Virus record (IMG/VR): IMGVR_UViG_3300023202_000154
Span: 1 to 26,693 of that record
DNA: 26,693 bases
Reading direction: 5' to 3' (one strand)
Origin: a virus
A program made the translations under genes and the position numbers. The notes beneath the pieces were generated by a model that was given only the letters and a program-made list of their open reading frames with translations, was not told where the DNA came from and searched no databases. Below, piece by piece: positions 21,595 through 26,693 of the stretch. Numbering within the stretch: position 1 is the first letter of the stretch; each line of letters starts with the position of its first letter.

Positions 21595-23742
21595 ATGGCA
21601 TTGACTGACTACCCACTTCGTCTACGACCGTTTATCTTTCATGGACTTAATCTTGAGGTTCCTTCTGATGCAGAAGCCGATATCAACACCGACTGCCTTT
21701 TCTGCGGTGCTGAGTCAAAATTCTATATCACACCCCAATCTGGGCAGTGGTACTGCCATCGTTGCCGAAAGAACGGTAACATCATTGTTTTCCTCCGAGA
21801 GGTTTATGAGAGATCACTACAAGCAACAACCGATGCCGATATTACCTCCCTCGCGTCTGATCGTTCTCTCCCTGGAAAGTACCTCCGACAATGGGGAATC
21901 GTCCGACACGCCTTCCAAGGGGATTACACCGTCCCGGCCTTCAACCATGAAGGAAAAGTTGTCAACCTTTATAGATACCTGGATTTTGGGGACAGACGGG
22001 TGCTTGTCCCCACCGCAACCTGTCGGACTCAGTTGTTGGGCATTCACCAACTTAACATCTCTAAGACAGGTACTCTTTGGTTTACTGAAGGTGTATGGGA
22101 TGCGATGGCTCTCAGCTATATGCTTGATGAAGCCCTTTCTGCTAAACCTACACTATTTGGAACAAAGAAAACCAAACATCATGTGCTTGCCGTACCTGGG
22201 GCGAATTCTTTCCGTAGAGAGTGGGCAGAGGTAGCTGTTAAGCGATCTTGCAATATCTGTTTTGACAATGATCATGCTAAGGATGATGGCAGAGTACCCG
22301 GTTGGGAGGGAACACTGAAGACTGCCTCACTACTGCATAACTCAACTCGCAAACTGAAACTCCTGAAGTGGGGGGAGAATGGGTATAATCCGAAGATTAA
22401 GGATGGCTTTGACATTCGTGACCTACTCTCCAAGAAGTCACCATTAGAAGCTTGCCAGTATCTCAAAAAGAAACTGGTTAATCCGCCAGATGATATTGCT
22501 GATTATGCAACTACCAAAGATGTAGTAGCTATTCCTCGACATAGTTTCAAATCTTTGATTACGGATTATCAAGAAGAACTCCACGTTACTCAAGCTTTAC
22601 AAGATACTCTAGCCATCATGTTAGCTGTTTGCATCTCCACCGAACTTCCTGGAGATCAACTATGGTTTCGTATTATTGGTCCGCCCGGTACAGGTAAGAG
22701 TACTCTTGCTGAAGCTTTAGGTGCTAATAAGCAGTATACTATCAGTCGTTCTATGATCACTGGACTGCATAGTGGTTTTACTGCTGGTGCAAAGGGAAAG
22801 GATACATCTTTGATTTCCATCATGGATCGGAAAACTCTTATCATCAAAGATGCCGATACCCTGATGCAGCAAGAGAATAAGCAACGTATTCTCTCCGAAT
22901 TCAGAGATGTATACGATGGTACCTCAAGAGCACAGTATCGTACAGGACTTTCTAAAGTCTATGAAGATATCAAGACCACTCTTATCCTTTGTGGAACTGA
23001 TACCCTTCGCAATAAGAAAGCTGATGAAGCTTCTTTAGGTGAACGTTTCCTTGACTGTGATTGTCTACCCCATGATGTAGACACCATGCCCTACTTGGAA
23101 TCTGCCTCTCAAAATGCCTTAACGGCGATCAACAGTGGTTTCGCTGTCACGGAGGCACCAGCAAAGCGAGTAAAAAACAGCATTATCAGAGCAACTACTT
23201 CGGGTTACATCGAGTATCTAAAGGAATCTGTCAGTGAGCAGCATCCCCCTAGAGTGACTGTTGAAGATCAACAAACTCTTATACAATTATCCGTCTTCCT
23301 CTCCTATATGAGACTCAATGTTAAAATGGCAGGTGACAGTGAAGACGGTTATCATCCCCCTCGTGCTGAACTAGCTACTCGACTGGTGAAACAGTTCACT
23401 AAGCTTGCCGTTTCCTTAGCCTATGTGCTCAACAAAGATTCCGTGGATGAAGAGGTCTTTCGTATCGTTCGTAAAGTAGTTATTGATTCCAGTCTTCTCT
23501 ATAACTATCAATTGGCTCAATGGATGGCAGTTAATGGAAGAATGACGATTAAGAAAGCAGCACAGGTACTCAATGTCTCAGAACAATATTCTGGCAGACT
23601 ACTTCGGAGAATGCATCTGATGAAGATACTTGTTCGTAAGACCATTAGTAATGGTTCTACTCAAGGGCGTAGCTTACTCACTTATCGTCTTTCACCAACG
23701 ATGCGAAAAGCCGCAACAGTCATGTTCAATGTCAACAAGTAA
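21595..23742 (+). CDS. Primase-helicase (zinc ribbon, TOPRIM, AAA+ ATPase)
   Basis: A 715-aa protein, ATG 21595 with GGAAAGGAATCC in its leader. Residues 34-57 form a CHC2-like zinc ribbon (CLFCGAE, then WYCHRCRK). A TOPRIM-like region follows (LWFTEGVWDAMAL, VLAVPGANSF, NICFDNDHAKDD). The ATPase part has Walker A GPPGTGKS at 362-369, Walker B TLIIKDADTLM, and an arginine-finger-like GERFLDCD. The end is a winged-helix-like segment (MTIKKAAQVLNVSEQYSGRL). The order suggests priming and unwinding in one polypeptide, similar in logic to T7 gp4, but the ATPase looks AAA+ rather than DnaB-like. It lies directly upstream of csrA. Confidence 0.8.
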   Translation: MALTDYPLRLRPFIFHGLNLEVPSDAEADINTDCLFCGAESKFYITPQSGQWYCHRCRKNGNIIVFLREVYERSLQATTDADITSLASDRSLPGKYLRQWGIVRHAFQGDYTVPAFNHEGKVVNLYRYLDFGDRRVLVPTATCRTQLLGIHQLNISKTGTLWFTEGVWDAMALSYMLDEALSAKPTLFGTKKTKHHVLAVPGANSFRREWAEVAVKRSCNICFDNDHAKDDGRVPGWEGTLKTASLLHNSTRKLKLLKWGENGYNPKIKDGFDIRDLLSKKSPLEACQYLKKKLVNPPDDIADYATTKDVVAIPRHSFKSLITDYQEELHVTQALQDTLAIMLAVCISTELPGDQLWFRIIGPPGTGKSTLAEALGANKQYTISRSMITGLHSGFTAGAKGKDTSLISIMDRKTLIIKDADTLMQQENKQRILSEFRDVYDGTSRAQYRTGLSKVYEDIKTTLILCGTDTLRNKKADEASLGERFLDCDCLPHDVDTMPYLESASQNALTAINSGFAVTEAPAKRVKNSIIRATTSGYIEYLKESVSEQHPPRVTVEDQQTLIQLSVFLSYMRLNVKMAGDSEDGYHPPRAELATRLVKQFTKLAVSLAYVLNKDSVDEEVFRIVRKVVIDSSLLYNYQLAQWMAVNGRMTIKKAAQVLNVSEQYSGRLLRRMHLMKILVRKTISNGSTQGRSLLTYRLSPTMRKAATVMFNVNK

Positions 23743-23752
23743 GAAAGGATTC
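23743..23752 (+). promoter_or_regulatory. SD-in-loop leader hairpin of csrA (GAA-AGGA-TTC)
   Basis: A 3-bp stem with an AGGA tetraloop starting directly after the primase-helicase stop and 6 bases before the csrA ATG. It is the weakest stem of the AGGA class. It could mediate negative autoregulation by CsrA. Confidence 0.4.
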
Positions 23753-23758
23753 GTTCAC

Positions 23759-24025
23759 ATGCTAGTTCTCACTCGTAGTCCTGGAAGAAGCTTTTACATC
23801 AAGACTGCACATGGAGAGATGATCCGTGTTACGCTTGTACAAATCAAGCAAGACCATAATAGCGTTCGTATTGGTATTGAGGCTCCCCAAGATGTCGCCA
23901 TCATGCGGGAAGAGTTAGTTGGGTATGGAGATCAAGATAGGATTACACCGGAAGATGTAAAAGGTTTTCAACCTCTGCTAGAAGGGAAGCATTATGGCAA
24001 GAGTACCGATGTGGAAACGTCTTGA
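23759..24025 (+). CDS. csrA: Carbon storage regulator CsrA/RsmA homolog
   Basis: An 88-aa RNA-binding translational regulator. The first strand MLVLTRSPGRSFYI keeps Leu4 and Arg6, which contact RNA in E. coli CsrA. The core VRIGIEAPQDVAIMREEL keeps the conserved Arg (residue 50 here, Arg44 in E. coli). CsrA dimers bind GGA in hairpin loops, usually over ribosome-binding sites, and block or alter translation. About 27 residues beyond the usual end (GYGDQDRITPEDVKGFQPLL...) and a slightly long loop after strand 1 are unusual. The start has AGGA 10 bases upstream. The 3' end overlaps the next gene by 32 bases. Confidence 0.9.
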   Translation: MLVLTRSPGRSFYIKTAHGEMIRVTLVQIKQDHNSVRIGIEAPQDVAIMREELVGYGDQDRITPEDVKGFQPLLEGKHYGKSTDVETS

Positions 24026-24317
24026 GGGAAGACTTGCTCGGTTTTTCCATACTCGACGACGACCACTAAGTGGCAGCAATCAAGGTGGTGGTAGTGATGA
24101 CATCATTCATCCTCGCATCTATGGTTCTTGTAAATACGCCAAACGACATACAGTATTCACACTCTTCAAAGAGGAAGCTGCCAAAGCACGTAAAGAGAAG
24201 AAAGTACCTGTACTTGCCCTTGGTCAAAAAGATAGCAAGGGAATGCTGTTGGTAATTGATAGTCGTGATTTTCAAACTGTTGCTTTGGAATATCTTTATC
24301 CTGGAGAGATTCAGTGA
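23994..24317 (+). CDS. Small basic phage protein
   Basis: A 107-aa protein starting within the csrA 3' end; GGGAAG lies about 7 bases before the ATG. The N-terminus is strongly basic (MWKRLEGRLARFFHTRRRPLS). Beyond about residue 40 is a compact alpha/beta segment (KYAKRHTVFTLFKEEAAKARKEKKVPVLALGQK, then GMLLVIDSRDF), a pattern common among small phage proteins of unknown role. It overlaps the next gene by GTGA. Nucleic-acid binding is plausible from charge, nothing more. Confidence 0.55.
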   Translation: MARVPMWKRLEGRLARFFHTRRRPLSGSNQGGGSDDIIHPRIYGSCKYAKRHTVFTLFKEEAAKARKEKKVPVLALGQKDSKGMLLVIDSRDFQTVALEYLYPGEIQ

Positions 24318-24820
24318 CTGATCAACATTCTATACCGCCACCTGATGGAGAGGAATTTCAGGCTTCTAATGATCGAGATAATCTTAATCAACGTCTCAAT
24401 CGTATGAGGGCCCTTCTCCAGCATGATATGCCAATCAACCCTTCCATTACACAGGGCAGTGAGTCTTCTGAGAAAACAACTAGCAGCAAGCCTCGTCAAG
24501 AGTGGAAGCAACCTAAACGGGAGTATGCACCCAAACGAGAGAGACCTCTGGCAGAAGAAGCTGTCTCATTAGAGAAGGTTCAGTGTTCGCAACAAGAAGA
24601 AGAGATGGCTCATAAGTCTGAAGATGAAGAAGTGTCTCACAACTCTGGAGAGGAACAGGACGTGGTATCTCTTTACGAAGCCCCTGAGTATTCGCCTGCT
24701 GAGATTAAGATGAGGGAAAACTTACTGTCTTATCTTTATGAGAGATTACAAACACGAACCACTGATGATTTGTTAGAGATGGTTAAGGCTCATCGCATGA
24801 TGGAAAAAGACGGAATGTAA
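24314..24820 (+). CDS. Charged, mostly disordered phage protein
   Basis: A 168-aa protein starting with GTG 24314, which overlaps the preceding stop as GTGA and has GGAGAG 7 bases upstream. The sequence is rich in Glu, Lys, Ser, Gln and Pro (KPRQEWKQPKREYAPKRERP, then EEEMAHKSEDEEVSHNSGEE), so most of it is probably disordered. A last helical part (EIKMRENLLSYLYERLQTRT, then LLEMVKAHRMMEKDG) may mediate dimerisation. Last gene of the replication block; a hairpin follows the stop. No family recognised. Confidence 0.5.
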   Translation: MTDQHSIPPPDGEEFQASNDRDNLNQRLNRMRALLQHDMPINPSITQGSESSEKTTSSKPRQEWKQPKREYAPKRERPLAEEAVSLEKVQCSQQEEEMAHKSEDEEVSHNSGEEQDVVSLYEAPEYSPAEIKMRENLLSYLYERLQTRTTDDLLEMVKAHRMMEKDGM

Positions 24821-24846
24821 AGTTTCTTTCGAAAGACAAGAAACTT
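24820..24846 (+). terminator. Hairpin at the end of the replication operon
   Basis: AAGTTTCTT (24820-24828) pairs perfectly over 9 bp with AAGAAACTT (24838-24846), beginning at the last base of the stop codon. No U-run follows, so it is a terminator-like or mRNA-stabilising hairpin rather than a canonical intrinsic terminator. Confidence 0.45.
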
Positions 24847-24866
24847 AAAGGGGTTAAAATGACTTT

Positions 24867-24879
24867 CCATTTACAAACT
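24867..24879 (+). repeat. CCATTTACAAACT motif, copy 3
   Basis: An exact copy of the 13-mer at 6309. It is followed by GGAG and, at 24904-24914, by GGGAGGGGGGT, as in the 6309 copy. The 22 bases starting here agree at 20 positions with those starting at 10882 inside the glycosyltransferase gene. Confidence 0.5.
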
Positions 24880-25024
24880 GATATACGGAGTCTGAAAAGT
24901 AAGGGGAGGGGGGTCTAGAATTTTCACTTTTTGAAGGCCAATTTTCCTATAGGTTTTTCACTTTTTTCTCTGGCGGGATTGTGGGCACCCTACCGGCTTT
25001 TAGCCCCTCTTGTCGCTCTCATCG

Positions 25025-25058
25025 TCCCCCTCTTTCGGGGGAACCCCTATCTGGGGGT
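25025..25058. other. Two tandem C/G-rich hairpins
   Basis: TCCCCC (25025-25030) pairs with GGGGGA (25037-25042), and ACCCC (25043-25047) pairs with GGGGT (25054-25058). The second stem starts one base after the first ends, allowing coaxial stacking. Confidence 0.45.
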
Positions 25059-25102
25059 GGGCGAATGGTACACATCTCTTAAGTAGTAATTACTTTTGAG
25101 GG

Positions 25103-25121
25103 ATGCCTATTTCTTAGGCAT
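25103..25121. other. Perfect 7-bp stem-loop ATGCCTA/TAGGCAT
   Basis: The stem encloses the 5-base loop TTTCT and abuts the 14-bp palindrome TAGAAAATTTTCTA (25121-25134). A second GAAAATTTTC lies at 25202-25211. Possible operator or RNA element. Confidence 0.45.
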
Positions 25122-25268
25122 AGAAAATTTTCTACCCCCCGAAACCGTGAATCTGCCAAACTCTGAAAGTATATCTACCCTTCCTCCCATCAGCGTTATT
25201 GGAAAATTTTCGACGGACCGTAAACTATTCTCAGGCGGGACGAATCGCCTATCGATTGATTACTTCAC

Positions 25269-25278
25269 TTTTCACTTT
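25269..25278 (+). promoter_or_regulatory. TTTTCACTTT leader before the pentapeptide gene
   Basis: With the upstream CTTCAC it forms a tandem CACTTT repeat directly in front of the Shine-Dalgarno GGAGA. It matches the leader of the minus-strand gene starting at 8203. Confidence 0.4.
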
Positions 25279-25290
25279 GGAGAATGAACG

Positions 25291-25869
25291 ATGACTACAA
25301 CGACTACCCCTCAAATCACCGAACAGCATCTTCGGGAAGCAATCGTAGCTGCCGAGACCGGACATCTGAATGGACACGAATACGATCAATCAACATGGTG
25401 TGGCACAGCATGCTGCGTACTTGGCTTCGCCCGAATTATCGCCGGCCTGGACAAAGCAGACGAAGGCCCGCGTCCCGGTGAAATCGAAGACACACCCTGG
25501 ACAAAGACAATCGTCCGTCTGCTGGGTTGTGGCTCACCGGATATACTTCGGGCGATGCAGGCCGTCGATACTGATGGTTGCATTGATCTGAGCAATGCCA
25601 ATCTTCGCGATGTCGATCTGAGCGGTGCCGATCTTCGTGGTGCCAATCTTCGTAATGTCAATCTTCGTAATGTCAATCTTCGTGGTGCCAATCTTCGTGG
25701 TGCCAATCTTCGTGGTGCCAATCTTTACGATGCCAATCTTCGTGGTACCGATCTTCACTGTGCCAATCTTCACTGTGCCGATCTTCGTGGTGCCGATCTT
25801 CGTAATGCCGATCTTCGTGATGTCGATTTCACTTACGCCAATCTCACTGATACTAATTTCGACAATTGA
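25291..25869 (+). CDS. Pentapeptide-repeat protein with N-terminal domain
   Basis: A 192-aa protein, ATG preceded by GGAGAATGAACG. Residues 1-90 form a separate domain (EQHLREAIVAAETGHLNG, TWCGTACCVLGFARII, TIVRLLGCGSPDILRAM). Residues 94-190 are A(D/N)Lxx-type pentapeptides (LSNANLRDVDLSGADLRGAN and so on, ending DFTYANLTDTNFDN), about 19 units that should fold as a right-handed beta-helix. Such proteins can mimic DNA, as MfpA and Qnr do, protecting or inhibiting gyrase, but most have no assigned role. Many units are identical 15-base repeats. It heads the right-end accessory group. Confidence 0.75.
   Translation: MTTTTTPQITEQHLREAIVAAETGHLNGHEYDQSTWCGTACCVLGFARIIAGLDKADEGPRPGEIEDTPWTKTIVRLLGCGSPDILRAMQAVDTDGCIDLSNANLRDVDLSGADLRGANLRNVNLRNVNLRGANLRGANLRGANLYDANLRGTDLHCANLHCADLRGADLRNADLRDVDFTYANLTDTNFDN
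25591..25860 (+). repeat. 15-bp tandem repeats encoding pentapeptides
   Basis: Units of the type GCCAATCTTCGTGGT are repeated, several of them perfectly (25687-25731). The nucleotide-level identity suggests recent expansion or gene conversion. The array keeps other frames open, giving spurious antisense reading frames. Confidence 0.8.
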
Positions 25870-25879
25870 AAGGGTTTAA
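25866..25879 (+). promoter_or_regulatory. SD-in-loop leader hairpin (TTGAA-AGGG-TTTAA)
   Basis: Five pairs including one G-T enclose an AGGG tetraloop. The stem contains the stop codon of the pentapeptide gene and touches the first ATG of the next gene. It belongs to the AGGG-loop subclass seen only at the right end. Confidence 0.4.
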
Positions 25880-26169
25880 TGATGATGGACATTGAATACG
25901 ACGGTATCTACTCATATGACGTGTGGGAAGCGTATTGCGAAGTCGTTGGCAAAGAGTATGCCACGTCAGAGGGTTGTGATGAGTGTTATCAGGGTCACTA
26001 CCGCGATATGGTCGAGTATGCCAGGCATTTCGCGGAAGGGGTAGGCATGTGCTCACGGGATTCGCAGTATTTCGATGTCGAATCCTTTGCCCATGACAAT
26101 GCAGTGGTGACATTAGTATGCACTATCGATGCACGAGATGGGGGTGTTTACGTCTTCAAGAATTATTGA
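25879..26169 (+). CDS. Short ArdA-like antirestriction protein
   Basis: A 96-aa acidic protein starting with three consecutive ATGs (25879, 25882, 25885). CYQGHYRDMVEYARHFAEGVG matches the conserved ArdA block usually seen as 'AYxGEYxSxxDYAxEFxExxG', and SQYFDVESFAHDN followed by GGVYVFKNY matches the C-terminal 'NYIDYEAxARDL ... VYVF'. ArdA is an elongated acidic DNA mimic of about 165 aa that blocks type I restriction enzymes. This protein lacks the first domain, so it would be a truncated or minimal form. The hairpin leader precedes it. The resemblance is recalled, not searched. Confidence 0.5.
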   Translation: MMMDIEYDGIYSYDVWEAYCEVVGKEYATSEGCDECYQGHYRDMVEYARHFAEGVGMCSRDSQYFDVESFAHDNAVVTLVCTIDARDGGVYVFKNY

Positions 26170-26195
26170 ACACGTCTACTGTACTTCTTAATTTA

Positions 26196-26208
26196 TTGAA
26201 AGGGTTTG
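26196..26208 (+). promoter_or_regulatory. Weak SD-in-loop leader (TTGAA-AGGG-TTTG)
   Basis: Only A-T, A-T and two G-T-type pairs can form around AGGG, so this is the weakest copy. The primary sequence ATTGAAAGGGTT is shared with the leaders at 25866 and 26586. ATG 26216 follows 7 bases later. Confidence 0.3.
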
Positions 26209-26215
26209 TTTAGTA

Positions 26216-26575
26216 ATGTCACGAATCGACACAATTGGTACACACAAAACTACGGTATTCTCTAGCGGTGGATATACGCATGTTGTCTACCACAACACAC
26301 GAGTAGTCAGTTTCAATTCCAAGTACCTTATCTTGCGGACAGGAGGGTATCACACCAAGACAACGAAGCTGAGGATGAATCAAACATCTCGACAGTTCGC
26401 CCTGGACTATGCAGTGTATCAGGAGGGTTGGACGTGGTACGTGGAAGTATCCAGCTTGGTCACCTACAGTTTCCACGAAGACGGCAACGGCGAAATGTTA
26501 ACAATCGACCGCAGCAATGGGAAAGCTATCCCGCAAGATAACTGCGGCAATGATGGTTACCCATTTACAAACTAA
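26216..26575 (+). CDS. Conserved phage protein of unknown function
   Basis: A 119-aa protein. The segment TRVVSFNSKYLILRTGGYHTKTTKLRMNQ, then FALDYAVYQEGWTWYVEV, matches a small family I remember from many phages and metagenomic contigs, with a 'LxTGGxxTxTTKxRMNQ...VYQxxxxWxV' signature. It is probably a compact beta-rich protein. No function known to me. The leader is an AGGG-type motif, and the CCATTTACAAACT 13-mer forms the end of the coding sequence (YPFTN and stop). Confidence 0.6.
   Translation: MSRIDTIGTHKTTVFSSGGYTHVVYHNTRVVSFNSKYLILRTGGYHTKTTKLRMNQTSRQFALDYAVYQEGWTWYVEVSSLVTYSFHEDGNGEMLTIDRSNGKAIPQDNCGNDGYPFTN
26561..26573 (+). repeat. CCATTTACAAACT motif, copy 4
   Basis: An exact copy of the 13-mer, followed by GGAG 5 bases later. 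It overlaps the stop codon of the conserved phage gene and precedes the next leader hairpin. Confidence 0.45.
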
Positions 26576-26585
26576 CCTGGAGAGA

Positions 26586-26599
26586 TTGAAAGGGTTCAA
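26586..26599 (+). promoter_or_regulatory. SD-in-loop leader hairpin (TTGAA-AGGG-TTCAA)
   Basis: A perfect 5-bp stem with an AGGG tetraloop, 2 bases before ATG 26602. Compared with the copy at 25866, one stem pair changes from G-T to G-C, keeping the pairing. Confidence 0.5.
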
Positions 26600-26601
26600 C
26601 A

Positions 26602-26693
26602 ATGGCAAGCCGTAGGATTATTGTCCGAACGTTTAATGATGTAGTGGTGGATGATTGGTTTGAGACTGGCTGGGAATTCGTTAGTTTTTCTAG
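26602..26693 (+). CDS. Partial gene at the right edge
   Basis: Thirty codons are visible before the window ends: MASRRIIVRTFNDVVVDDWF and a further ten residues. ATG 26602 is supported by the hairpin leader. No family can be recognised from this fragment. Confidence 0.5.
   Translation, partial: MASRRIIVRTFNDVVVDDWFETGWEFVSFS

Larger units (their letters stand above)
24847..25290. other. Structured non-coding region
   Basis: About 440 bases between the replication block and the pentapeptide gene. It contains the CCATTTACAAACT element and GGGAGGGGGGT (24904-24914), two copies of TTTTCACTTTTT (24921-24932, 24955-24966), tandem C/G-rich hairpins (25025-25058), AAGTA/TACTT (25081-25095), a 7-bp stem-loop (25103-25121), a 14-bp palindrome (25121-25134) and AGGCG/CGCCT (25233-25250). 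An open frame at 25096-25287 has no good start and lies across these structures; I do not call it a gene. The density of structure suggests a regulatory RNA, leader or origin. Confidence 0.5.

Noticed and set aside
25096-25287. 63-codon plus-strand frame before the pentapeptide gene
   Set aside because: It starts at a TTG with no convincing Shine-Dalgarno, lies over hairpins and a palindrome, and its product resembles no family.
25386-25773. Antisense and out-of-frame open frames over the pentapeptide repeats
   Set aside because: The 15-base repeat keeps other frames open and yields low-complexity products; no ribosome-binding sites.
1-26693. tRNA genes, CRISPR array, IS elements, integrase
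   Set aside because: I found no cloverleaf, no regularly spaced direct repeats with unique spacers, and no transposase or integrase motifs.

Overview
The window is a stretch of a dsDNA tailed-phage (or large prophage) genome, moderately AT-rich and using the standard code. I see no tRNA, rRNA, CRISPR array, integrase, terminase or capsid gene. Several proteins resemble families I associate with planctomycete genomes and their phages: the cysteine- and serine-rich tail-side proteins, a 97-aa HTH plus zinc-ribbon protein, and CsrA. A planctomycete host is my best guess, but it rests on recollection and not on a search.

Layout. (1) 1-4626, plus strand: the end of a probable tail tape-measure protein, three further tail or baseplate-side proteins, and a large zinc-ribbon / GT25 glycosyltransferase / sulfotransferase fusion. 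(2) 4609-11069, minus strand: a UvrD-like helicase, an HTH/zinc-ribbon protein, two small membrane proteins, a glycosidase-like protein, a ParB-like protein with an acidic tail, and a GT-A glycosyltransferase. The three long non-coding gaps here hold hairpins, a palindrome and a pyrimidine-rich tract. (3) 11068-24820, plus strand: a methyltransferase, a membrane protein and then a dense replication and repair block. That block has a family-4 uracil-DNA glycosylase, a Cas4/RecB-like nuclease, a RecA-like ATPase, a candidate ssDNA-binding protein, a family-A DNA polymerase, a second PD-(D/E)XK-like protein, a primase-helicase and CsrA. A visibly GC-rich two-gene cassette (16492-17914) interrupts it. 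(4) 24821-26693: a structured non-coding region, then accessory genes (pentapeptide-repeat protein, short ArdA-like protein, conserved phage protein, and a partial gene at the edge).

Main observation. About ten genes have a small hairpin just upstream of the start codon that places the Shine-Dalgarno core (AGGA, GGGA or AGGG) in its loop. The stems differ between genes but still pair (GAGAA/TTCTC, GTGAA/TTCAC, CGAA/TTCG, AGGAA/TTCCT, TTGAA/TTCAA). GGA in a hairpin loop over the ribosome-binding site is the classical CsrA target, and the phage encodes CsrA behind such a leader. I infer a phage-encoded post-transcriptional regulon covering polymerase, primase-helicase, nuclease, csrA and several accessory genes.

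Other points worth attention: a composite element (CCATTTACAAACT, then GGAG, then GGGAGGGGGGT) found in two distant intergenic gaps; the GT25-sulfotransferase fusion; the GC-rich cassette with a tetrapeptide-repeat protein; a minimal ArdA-like protein; and a shared TTTTCACTTT leader upstream of two unrelated genes.
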